64,000 bases of DNA from assembly GCF_021155775.2 (NCBI RefSeq), contig NC_060232.1, positions 28,589,922 through 28,653,921 of the forward strand, in the 5' to 3' direction. Shown here piece after piece: positions 13,901 through 24,535 of the stretch (its first letter is position 1; every line of letters begins with the position of its first letter). Source of the DNA: Neodiprion pinetum. Its lineage: Eukaryota > Arthropoda > Insecta > Hymenoptera > Diprionidae. Made by a program: the position numbers and the translations under genes. The notes below the pieces were generated by a model, which saw nothing but the letters and a program-made list of their open reading frames with translations, had not been told where the DNA came from and searched no databases.

Positions 13901-16781
13901 CGCCGATCTCCACGGGTGTATGGAGCTCCTCGCGCACGCCGACAGCTACATAGAACAACATTTCTCGTAAGGGTCATAGATACTCGTAACCATGATGATT
14001 GTGCGCGGTTCCCTCGTCTTACCACCATTCTTTCACTTCTGCTTTCGATCGTGCAGAGAGGTAGTCGAAGGAGAGGAGTTCCTCACCCTGACCCCGCAAC
14101 AAGTCGCCAAGCTGATATGCAGCGATCGTTTGACTGTTCCGTCCGAGGAGAAGGTGTTTGAGTGCGTTATATCATGGGTCCACAACGATCTGGAGCGAAG
14201 GCAAGACCACCTTGCTCAGCTGATGGAGCACGTCAGGCTGCCTCTCCTTTCTCAGGAGTACCTAGTCCAGAGAGTCGAACAGGAACCACTGCTAAAAGCT
14301 AACTTGCAGTGTGAGTTTTTGAAGTGGCAGTGAACAGCCGGAAATATCTATAGATACGTATGAATGTTGGCCGGAAGCCGAAGCATTTCAAGTGATTCAG
14401 TTTACACGGATTCGTTTCAGGCAAGGACTTTCTCATCGAAGCTTTGAAGTACCATCTCCTCAAAGGGGAGCAGAAAACCTTGTTCAAAACCGCAAGGACC
14501 AAACCACGGCAGCCGGTCGGTTTACCCAAGGTTCTATTAGTTGTCGGGGGACAAGCACCCAAGGCCATCAGAAGCGTTGAGTGCTACGATTTTAAGGAGG
14601 AACGATGGTACCAAGTTTCCGAGCTTCCTACGCGACGCTGTAGAGCTGGTGAGTTTTATTTTTTTCAATTCCAGTCATACTTTCGAATAAGACCCTTCTA
14701 CCATTGTCCTCCTGAAGAGTGGATCTTTATGCGCAAACTTAAGTGTCCTGCGATTATTGTACATTCCGATCATATTCTGGAGATTAATTATATGTAATTA
14801 CGCAGCATGAAAATATCCTACGTATTTACTTTCGACTTGGGACATTTCTTAGCTCACTTCTCATTTATCAATTATTAAATTTAGAGTTTCTAAAACATGC
14901 GTTACACAAACGAAGCACGCAGGAAAGTATCGACAAATTCGAACTGTTTTGACAATTGGACCGAAAAAATATTGCGGTTTATTTATGTGAGCAGATGCGA
15001 TTGTTATTCTAAAGTTCGTGGCCCGAACTGTGACGTGAATAATTTGCGGAGAGTCCGTTATACCTGTAACCAATATTTATGAATTCAACGTTCTTGAATG
15101 GTATAACTCGATAACTTCCGAAAAGGTATAACATATACCATTATTATAGATGTACAGAATAATATGAGAAGGGAATGTGTCATTCTTTTACCATCAGGCC
15201 AAGCTTCAGCATTTTTACCTGTGAATAATACCTGTTACTGCGGTACCTTACGAAATCAAATCTTGCCGTAACTGCTCGTAGCAGTCAAGAGGCGTCGGCT
15301 GATGTGAGTTGACCGATGTCACAAATCCCGAGAGGCACTTTTACCTGCATTTGATCCAAGAAACTACGAATAAACTGTTTAGGATTATTTTACAGGAAAA
15401 ATTCCCTCAAGGTAAAACAGCATGTGGCCTCTTAAACCATGTTTAAGTTGATACTGAAAAACGTGGCAATCGTTCGAAACCCTGGAACTACAATTATCTC
15501 CCTCAAAAATTATTAAACAATGCAATGCAATTGTGTCTGAAGAATGTTTTGTGATCTCCGTTTCCGCAGGACTTTCCGTTCTCGGTGGTCGAGTTTATGC
15601 TGTTGGGGGCTTTAACGGTTCTCTTAGAGTTCGAACAGTAGATGTTTACGATGCGGCGGCTGACCAATGGTCAGCCTGTCCAGGCATGGAGGCTCGAAGA
15701 TCAACCCTGGGCGTCGCAGTCCTCGGTAACTGCATCTACGCGGTCGGTGGTTTCGACGGTTCAACCGGGTTGAACTCGGCCGAAGTCTACGACCCTCGGA
15801 CCCACGAGTGGAGGATAATTGCACCGATGTCAACGAGGCGGAGCAGCGTCGGCGTCGGCGTCGTTAAGGGCCTTTTGTACGCGGTATGTCGCTGTTCCAA
15901 TTCCACCCATCGATCCTCCAAAAATGTTTTATGAGAGTCCTATTTTACTAGAGTGGTTGAGTTTGTTGGCGGCTTTCGTTTGTGAAAGCAAATTATCACG
16001 TGTACAATTTCAGGTTGGTGGTTATGACGGTGCCTCTCGGCAGTGCCTCTCGAGCGTCGAATGTTACAATCCGGAAACCGATCAGTGGAAAGCGGTACCA
16101 GAAATGTCCTCACGTCGAAGTGGTGCCGGGGTTGGAGTCCTCGACGGTATTCTGTACGCCGTTGGAGGTCATGATGGGCCTCTGGTAAGGAAAAGTGTCG
16201 AAGCCTTCAACCCCGAGACTAATCAATGGACCTCCGTCAGCGACATGGCTCTCTGTAGAAGAAACGCCGGTGAGTTTATACCCGAAAATTTAATTCTTAT
16301 CAAAAAATATGAAATTTATGAACTCTTCAACAAGAAATGTAAATGTATATCAATTAAGCATGTTTTTTCGCGTAACGTTGATTCAGCATCACGGGTTGCT
16401 GCCGTTCATAGTTGCGCAAATTCCTTCTTCACAGTCATTTGACTGTATGATGGGTAAACGCTACAGTTTTTTAATGCAACTACAAAATTGTGTTCGTGAT
16501 TGGACCTTCCTCCATTCGATCTTTCAAGCATCGGCTTTTCCGAACCTACTATCTTTAATGAAAATGACACTTTCTTTGATACCACGGTAGGCGTTGTCGC
16601 GTTGAACGGGATGTTGTACGTCGTTGGCGGCGATGACGGAACGTCGAATCTCTCCTCGGTCGAGGTGTACGCTCCGCGTACGGACACGTGGTTAACCCTG
16701 CCAGCATGCATGGGAATCGGTCGCAGTTACGCCGGTGTGGCTATAATCGACAAGCCGTTGATGGGAACCCTGACGATGTGA
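10989..16781 (+). CDS. kel: Kelch (KLHL2/3-type) BTB-BACK-Kelch protein, ORF1
   Basis: This is the insect ring-canal Kelch protein, a substrate adaptor for Cullin-3 ubiquitin ligases that binds actin. The exons I infer are 10989-11041, 11911-12057, 13562-13966, 14057-14310, 14421-14648, 15570-15883, 16014-16269 and 16591-16781. All introns are GT-AG with compatible phases, giving 615 residues before the UGA at 16779-16781. The start is the ATG at 10989, which opens an exon MEPSSNSGSG. Exon 2 carries the RYASQNSLDESSQK segment typical of insect Kelch. The BTB domain is about residues 68-170 (LLCDVTLVAD; HKMVLAACSPYF; SFEERERERI). The BACK domain is about 190-300 (NCLGIRAFAD; HVRLPLL). Six Kelch repeats run from about 320 to 610 with YAVGGFDG-type motifs (variants FNG, YDG, HDG, DDG). 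The family members known to me are 580-690 residues, so the length is normal. Family assignment is very secure. The exact N-terminus and any non-coding 5' exons are less so. Confidence 0.94.
16779..16781 (+). promoter_or_regulatory. kel: In-frame UGA between kelch ORF1 and ORF2 (candidate readthrough stop)
   Basis: The sixth Kelch repeat closes with SYAGVAIIDKPL, then MGTLTM, then UGA. One codon later (GGT) there is an ATG in the same frame and another 476 codons open. The bases after the stop are GG. In Drosophila, the UGA of kelch at the equivalent place is known to be read through in a tissue-dependent way. Readthrough here is inferred from frame conservation. Alternatives are re-initiation at the ATG at 16785, or splicing from GTGAGG or GTATGC donors that overlap or follow the stop. 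Confidence 0.8.
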
Positions 16782-18215
16782 GGTATGCCGGCCGCTGGAC
16801 ACCCGTTCGACGTAGATAACGACGTGGAATCGACCACCGATCATCTACGGGAATCGGGTCCCAGCGGCACTCCGTCGAACCACTCGGAGCAGCACGCACC
16901 TCCGCTCTACCACCAGCTTAGCCACGACTGCGAGGGGCCACGTTGCCTGTGCCAGAGATACGAGAACGGGGAACTTGCCGCGGCTGTTCTGAACCAGAAC
17001 CGGAACCCGAACGAGCTTAGGGACTACGAAAATCATCAGAACCTCGGGCGCGGTCATCGGCGCCCAACCCAGAGCCACCCGAACCTGAATCCGAACTATC
17101 AAAACCCGATCGATTTCATCGCGAACGACAACCACGCGACCGGAAGAAGGGGCGGAAGTGGACACGACCGCGACCGCCGGCACTACGAGCCTGAAGAAAA
17201 CATTTACGAACGTCTCGACGAGGTGCAGGGCTGCAGGGAAGGTGATCATACCTACGAGCGCATAGACGATAGAGCGTGGCATCGCAGGGCTCGGTATCGG
17301 ACTTCCGGTCCCCAAAACGTAGCTGGACCCAGCGACGTCTACGTCGACTCTAGGCGCATAACGGGGCCCTCGTGTCTGAGCAGGCTGGGGAGGAACTGTT
17401 TCTCGACCGAGAACATTGCCTCTGCGTCGAACCGACGCTACGTATATCAGCTCGGTCAGAACTGCACGTGCCAATTTTGCAGGCATCTCGACGCCCGCGC
17501 TGTCTGCCAATACTGCAACAACTTCCACGACAAACTCCGGTACCAGGATCCGGGGACTCTTCCCAACCTCGCAGGATCAAGACACTACATATATCAGCTA
17601 TCGAGGAGTTGCAGGTGCGCCTTGTGCCGAGATGATTCGCTTTATACTCGCTTCCCCATCAACTCAAGACTCTCCGATTCGTTCAGGCGGGACTGCCACT
17701 GCCGAAATCCGGGAACCTGCTCGTGCAGGAACAGATTTTTGTCGTACTCAAATCCCGCGATCTACATCGGCAGGATTAACCATGCGGTAAACAATCCACT
17801 CTACGCGACCCCCGTCGGCATTTTGGACCCGAACCCGTCAACGTCGAGCGGTGCGCAAGGACTCGGCGAGCCCTCGACCAGCACCGGTCGGACCTCGGGT
17901 AATTACGCGTCGAGCAATCCTTCGAGCTCCGGGGTTCCCGCTTGTTCGGGAAATCGATCAAGCGATCGTCAGCACGTCTGCGATGACTCCTGCATACGGA
18001 ATCCCAACGTCGGCGGTGTCTATCAGATCCTGGGCAAGTGTGAGAGAGCCGATTGTCATCACGGCAGGGTTTCCATACACTGGGTGTTCGTGAATAAATG
18101 GGTTCCCTCGTGGAGTGCCCAGGATTCTGTACCCGAGGCCGACGCTAATCCCGAACCTGCGTCCAGAGATGACGAACCTCGAAATCAGCCGGAAGGTGAC
18201 GCGGACGAATCCTAA
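16782..18215 (+). CDS. kel: Kelch ORF2, C-terminal readthrough extension
   Basis: This frame continues without interruption from ORF1 after the UGA and encodes 477 residues, so a readthrough protein would have about 1,093. No intron is needed. It is hydrophilic and rich in Asn, Arg, Ser, Pro and Cys, with no known domain that I recognise. Counting from the Met at 16785, four related segments place a tyrosine-Gln-Leu/Ile motif before clustered cysteines. They start at residues 42 (YHQL), 219 (YVYQL), 268 (YIYQL) and 413 (YQIL). The two central copies share Y-[VI]-Y-Q-L-x3-C-x-C-x2-C-R. Further Cys clusters occur at about 241-244 and 304-314. Two YER[LI]D motifs (about 141 and 157) and an NPLY motif (about 337) could be tyrosine-based docking sites. 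The frame is GC-rich and coding-like, and translation into one long chain with ORF1 is the likeliest use. Confidence 0.82.
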   Translation, partial: GMPAAGHPFDVDNDVESTTDHLRESGPSGTPSNHSEQHAPPLYHQLSHDCEGPRCLCQRYENGELAAAVLNQNRNPNELRDYENHQNLGRGHRRPTQSHPNLNPNYQNPIDFIANDNHATGRRGGSGHDRDRRHYEPEENIYERLDEVQGCREGDHTYERIDDRAWHRRARYRTSGPQNVAGPSDVYVDSRRITGPSCLSRLGRNCFSTENIASASNRRYVYQLGQNCTCQFCRHLDARAVCQYCNNFHDKLRYQDPGTLPNLAGSRHYIYQLSRSCRCALCRDDSLYTRFPINSRLSDSFRRDCHCRNPGTCSCRNRFLSYSNPAIYIGRINHAVNNPLYATPVGILDPNPSTSSGAQGLGEPSTSTGRTSGNYASSNPSSSGVPACSGNRSSDRQHVCDDSCIRNPNVGGVYQILGKCERADCHHGRVSIHWVFVNKWVPSWSAQDSVPEADANPEPASRDDEPRNQPEGDADES

Positions 18216-18375
18216 TTTCTGAGAATTCTTGACTGCGTGTCAGTCAATTGTAAACAAGGTAGATGAAAATGTAAACATAATGATATTAATAATAATTACC
18301 CCAATACCTCTAATCCTTTCCTCTTTAAAAATTGTGAGCGTCAAATAGTATATCTATATTTCTTATCTCGTATAT

Positions 18376-18381
18376 AATAAA
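18376..18381 (+). terminator. Candidate polyadenylation signal for kelch
   Basis: AATAAA lies 161 bases after the ORF2 stop, in an AT-rich 3' flank. Further AATAAA-like words follow, so the real cleavage site cannot be chosen. Confidence 0.3.
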
Positions 18382-21300
18382 TCGATATGATTGTTCTATT
18401 CTTACATCACGTGATTGGATATAATAACGTTTCGGTATGTCCTTACACTCCTACATAAGTCCTCGTCGAACAATAATAATTGTTACATGTGTTGTATGTA
18501 TCTACCTATTTCCATGTTTTAGGAAAAAAAATAATGATGTTAATAAATTAGTAATGCAGCTGACGCGCGCCGATGTAAATTAAAGTATAAATTAGTATAA
18601 ATGATGTTTACTCAAGTACTAGTTGAAATTTGTGATGAGAAGATTTATTATAACGTGGCGGTAGTCTTGACGATAATAATTCGAATACTATTGCGTGTCT
18701 ATATTTTCTCTAATTGTTATATTTAATTGTAAGCTGTTTTACGATTCATATATCACTCGCCCAAATCTTTCGTACGAATATGTAGATAGAAGACAACATA
18801 AAAATACTTTCAAATACCATTCCATTTTATTAAACGGTCATTGATAAACACTGACCATATCTTACTTTCGGATAAATTTTCTATTCGACGGGATGTGCGC
18901 ATGTGTTTACGCATTGCGTAAAATTATTCTTTAATTTCCATCCAGACCTTTCCGACAATACCTGGAATACTCTAATTTTCTTTTCATCGTCAGTCTAGAT
19001 GTACACCTATAGCTATGAGATTGAGCAGTCAGTATTAGGTGTAGCTATAGTGTATACGATACAAATTGGTATAAAATTAATATAAATCTATATTACGTAC
19101 ATCTTTCTGTAAATTTATGTATAGAAAAGATACGCTATGCAGCTTGATACATACATCACCCCAATTTTTTAGTATAGGTACATTCACTTCGGTATGACGT
19201 CCCTACTGTACAGCTTAAAACGCGAAGTTGCTAAGAACTTTGAAGAGCGGGGAAAGAAAACATGTGAATAATGAATAATGATAACAATAATTGAAGAATT
19301 TTCCCAACAATTATCTTAAATCTGCGTATAAACTCAAAACAACAGCCAAAACCATTCTCGGCCTAATAAATTATTTAAAGAAATGTGAAATTCTCAATCG
19401 TTATATATTATGATGAAACGAAAAGTAATACGAAAAGAAATGGGAATTATCGAACCTCAGATCGAATCTATTCAATTAACGATAATTATATATTTATTTT
19501 TTGTAACTGACAAATTGTAAATCTCAGAAGTATCTAGACAACTCGGCGAAGTATGCTATCTTTGATAATAATAACAACAAGAACAACAATAATAATAATG
19601 ACGATAAATTTCCATGCATTCTTGTTTTAATATTTGTATCTCTCTTTAGATCCTGGGGGCGACAACTGGCTCGTAAATATCGCTGAAAAGCACCACGGAG
19701 TGACAGCTCAAAGTGATTAATAATCGAGTCAGCTTGACAAACAGACGCAAAGGCGCGGTAATTGACTTGCGGAACGTCAAAGATGCGCGTGTGTGCGTGC
19801 GTGCGTGTTCGTACAATATGGAAGAGATAAGAAATTCCATAATGTCAAACCCCCGCGGTGATAAAAGAGCTCTGCTGGTACAGACGCCAACGCCGAGTTT
19901 CCTGGTTCCGCGTTGACGTTGGGGGCTGATTAATCTCAATCGTGATCTCCCGGTCTGATCAATTTCGTGGAAAGCAAGGAAATGTCAATTTTATCCGTGC
20001 ATGCAGTGGGATAGGGCTTCAACCTTGTCGGCAATTTTTCAACCTTGGGTCACGCACGACGTCCCGATTATTGCCAGCCAGTCATTTGGCAAGCATTTTC
20101 AGCGCGTTTCCGCTAAACAAAATACGTACACCGCCTGACCGACAGGTGCTTCATGTTACACTTCGGCATATGTCAATCTAACTAAAATTTCAACGGAAGC
20201 TACTTTGCACAAGGCTTCGAAGTCTCGATAGGCATAAGACATAATGTAGTTTTTACTCTAGATATTGCATTACGTCCGTAAGGAATTTCCTGTTAACACA
20301 CCGGCAACAGCCACGTATAAATCTGGCCTTTTACTCCCCGTTGTGTCTACTCGCACTCTATATACTTATTATTTTGTAATAGCGTTACACTAACTCACTT
20401 CACTATCGCATGCCGGTATTCGCATAAGTGTGAGTACACACCTGGTCATTGTAATACAACAGAGTGATAGCAGTTAGCCTTCGTTCGCGGGGGAGGCGAT
20501 TACCGATCAGACAAACCGCACGTCGCAACACCGTTGAGGTTTCGCTCTTGCAAAAGAATTCCGGAGCAGGCTGACTACCGCCTGTCGGCCTCCGCCACGA
20601 AAGACACCGAAAATATATAAACAAACAAATCGAGCTGGCTGAAATATTATATCTGGGAAAAATTTGAAGGATTTGATATTCAAACGAATTAACCCGAATG
20701 TTTCCAGCTAATTTAAATTCATTTCAAAACTTAATTTCTACCGCGGTGTAGGTACACGGAGATCTGTACTGCATCCCTTAAACAGAGATATAGATAATTT
20801 TGCTAATACGGTTTATTTATTTATTTTTTACTCTTCTTAATGCTATAGAATCGCTCTAGTCATCCAATCTGGCATTGATCTAGATTTCTATGCTCTGGCA
20901 GCGAGCGACGTACGCTTAAATCATCGGCACACTTTCTCAACCATGAACGATGGACGGCAGTAACGCGGTGACCAGATTCGTTGTGTCATTCCTTTGCACG
21001 CTGTGATGCGCTATAGATATACGATAGATAGTATCTTATACGTAAGTGTATGCATCGAGAGGTAGATGGCAGATTTGATCGAAAACTGGTAGAACAACTT
21101 GCAAAGCTTATCTGTTATCAAATATCAAAGCAAGCCTCAAGCTACTGTGTATTTGAAATACACGGTACTCGAGGGTTAATTGGGATCTCCGCAATGTCCG
21201 TGCATACCAGAATAATTACTTGCTGTTATATCGTGAATATTCTATTTCTTCTGTTTTTTATTTTCAACAAATTCTTTCCAGTCCATGTTTCCCTAACATT

Positions 21301-22418
21301 GAACACACTTAATCTATCGGCAATGGTACGTGTTCGAGAAAAATTTTTTTCCCACATAAGCTTATACATATATAAATACGGACAAAAAATCAAAGTCAAG
21401 GTCCGTGCGGCAAAGCATATTAAACGTAAACCCTTCATCCTCGATCTATAAATGTAAATAAATTGGACATGTTACGCAACAGTGTACATAATAATTATCC
21501 GTGATGTCGGATTACAATCGTACCGCCCAACGACCAGGCGATTTATTAATTCTGGGTCTTCGACACACACTCGTATGGTAGTACCACGATTAACATGGAC
21601 GGCGCGTTTGGATTCGTAGCCCTGGTGAAATGGCGCAGGGTGTGGTCACCTTAGTCTCAACCGTATCTACGTCCTGGTCGCCCGCACAGTCGTGTATAAA
21701 ACGCCCGGCCACGTGTCCAAGTAACAATAATATTCCGACCGATCTGACGGGCGTGGTCTTCGAGGCCGTTTACGTGATCCTGAGCCACGCGAGTGTTTCT
21801 CTCTGGCACGCTCGCGATATAATAGCGTGTGTAATTCTTGTTCCATGTCGTGCGACACTTTAGTTTCACTACAAGAAGTCTTTCTCGATTATTCATGACC
21901 GCTGCGTAAAAGACAGTTAAACAAGAATAAGACAGAAAGAAAAGGGCAAGGATCGAAGAGAGCTTCGCTCGATTCGGAGGCCGCGCCTCTTCGCCTCGGA
22001 CAGTCTCGGTACTTTATACCGATTAAACTCTTCGAGGCAGGAATAATTTCCATATATTATCGCGACAGTCGACTTGGAATCAGTTCAACTCGATTGGCGT
22101 GTCGACGAACTTCATTCCGGATAAACGCCGCAAAATTGCGCATAATGTAAACACTTTAATTGCACGAACGTTGAGCCGTTAGATAAGATACTCTTGTCTA
22201 AACGCATAAGTGACTATGACAAAGAGGGTGTTTCAGTTGCATCATCGCCTTCTAGGATGAGGAACCTCTCGAGTTATAACTCGAAGAATAATAAAATGAT
22301 CGTTAACCAATGTGAGCTATTTGCGTTCAGAAGCACAACTGCGGTATTTTCATTAAAATCGGTATCTCATTCGATCTCAAATATTCCCCAATTCGATTAC
22401 TTTCACACAAAGATTCAA

Positions 22419-22494
22419 TCACGGATTCGTAAGAATTCTTACTGCGACTCATCGCCGATAACGAAGAGACAGCAAAAATCCTTACGAATCGTGA
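22419..22494. repeat. Imperfect hairpin, about 15-18 bp arms
   Basis: TCACGGATTCGTAAG at 22,419 pairs with the sequence ending ACGAATCGTGA at 22,494, with one bulged base per arm and a loop of about 44 bases. No gene context explains it. Confidence 0.45.
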
Positions 22495-24221
22495 AAATAA
22501 GAATTTATTACACGGACTTAGATGAATCACATGTGTGACGTTTAATTTTCTCCGTGCGTTCTCACGAGTTAGTTCCATACCGATGTTACGTTATAGTTTG
22601 CGGAACGGAGTCACGTTATGATCTATATCGCAGAGATTGCGCCAGTAATATGTTGTACACACAATCATACAGATATTATGTATGAATATATGTACGCGTA
22701 CCTACATGGTCGCGAGACATTTTTTGGAATTCCCAGCTGAGAAATACTAAACCCGGAAGTTACGCTTCTGGACATGACCACGCTCGGTATAATATAAAAG
22801 CGAGCTGCTGAAAAACCCCGATCGATTCTGTAAAATAATCATAATGCTCCCAGCTAAGTACAGCGATAACAATGAAAAGTCGTTTTTGTCTCCGATTCAT
22901 ATCAACAACCTCCTCCGTCGATCATTGATCGTTTCGTATATCTGCCTAACTAACTTGCTTCATAAAAAGTTAGCGGTCGCGTGGGAACTTGTTGAAAGAA
23001 TGGTATCGCAGTTTCAGAGGTGAACCTAAGCGTTGCGTTATCAGTGGAATAATATCCGTTTCCTTACCCAGTTCCCAAGCTGATGCGCGACTCAATTCGC
23101 AGATTTCCCTGATCGGGAAAGAAATGCCAAAATATGAAAGTATCGGAGTCACAACACCCCGGGTATTTCCGTTAATGTTAACAAGAGAGACAAAGCGACG
23201 CCTTGAGCGATGCCGAATCGGAAATTAGGTTTCATTTACAGGAGATCATCACGAATGGCTACTTTTACATCTGTCGATACACAAAATCGCACACGCGATT
23301 CACCGCCATCCTGTCTAGATATTTGTAAAAATCAAGCCTCCAGTCCTGTTTCCGAGACAATTGCGTCACTTTAAATTACCGAAAAGTTACACGCTGGACG
23401 ATCGATCCTTAAAGTATAACATTCTGCAGTGTATCAAACTATTAGGTATAAGCTGAATAGGTAATCCCGTCAGAACGTTGCTCGCCTGACTCGAAAACCG
23501 TAATTACAAGCTGGGGCTATGCTCGTTTAATTACTACGAATAAATTAAATATACCTGGTAAACAAACTCTTGATCCAGTAATTATTATAGTCATATCGCG
23601 CTAACACGAGATCATAACATAAGAGGTGTAATTTTCCGGGTGCATATTGCCCCAGGCTGCTTACACTGCTCGGCGTTCTTTGCTAATGATCGAGCTCAGC
23701 ATCCGAGCAACATGCGACCGGTTATGCTCGTGCACTAGGCATGTTCTTCGCACACATGAACATATATAATGCGGCAGCCGTGCGTGTGTTTGGTAATCAT
23801 ATTCGCACACGTAGACGAATCCAATTGGTACTCCATATCGTAAAACTACCCAGATGCGGTATTACCTCCGTTAATAAACCGGTGTCGATATCAATTGATT
23901 TCAATCATCGGTGCATTGCATTAAAACTGTCGATTTTATCAGCGCAACAAATATTTTTGTTCCATGGTTTTTTCTGACCACATTCAGATGTCTTTTCGTT
24001 GAATAAACCGATTATCTGTCGTGCACGTTTAGCCGCCCGTATATTGCGTGCCCATGAACGCCCACCAAGTGAATACCGAGGTGTGGGGCGTTGACTCGAA
24101 AACTGCCTACTATACTGTCGGCGGTAGCTCTTACCACTTAAGACTCTGTGACTGGCGTCTTAATTCTGGTGGACGGCCCTATGGCCATGTTTAATTACGA
24201 ATGAGTATAAACACTAGACTA

Positions 24222-24535
24222 GACTGTGTCCAAAAAAGTCGACTGTTTTTTTTTTTTTTTTTTTTCTAATCCAAGTCGTAAATATGGTTCCAAATGACGA
24301 AAAAAAGATGCAGTCCAAGCTTCAGCTCTTAATATTAATACTTGGAGGTGCATCATGGCTATTTTCTATTTCCCATTGAAATAACATAGAAAATAGAAAA
24401 TCCCCATGAGATACCTCTAAATATTAATATTAAGAGCTGAAACTTGGACAGCATGTTTTTTTCGTAATTTGGAACAATATTTTTCACTTGAATTTTGATT
24501 AAAAAAGACAGTCGGTGTTTTTTTTTTATACAGTC
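24222..24535. mobile_element. Hairpin MITE with TA target duplication
   Basis: The element begins GACTGTGTCCAAAAAA and ends with the near complement of GACTGTATAAAAAAAA. It is flanked on both sides by TA (24220-24221 and 24536-24537), as expected for Tc1/mariner-type insertion. Nearly the whole 314 bp is one imperfect palindrome. The words TTCCAAATGACGAAAAAAA, CAGTCCAAGCTTCAGCTC and TTAATATTAATA on the left (from 24,273) recur inverted on the right (to about 24,475), around a centre near 24,375. It has no coding capacity, so it is a non-autonomous foldback element. Confidence 0.75.

Noticed and set aside
16845..17528. 227-codon open frame on the minus strand
   Set aside because: It is antisense to kelch ORF2, whose GC-rich composition leaves the opposite strand open. 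No domain or start support was seen.
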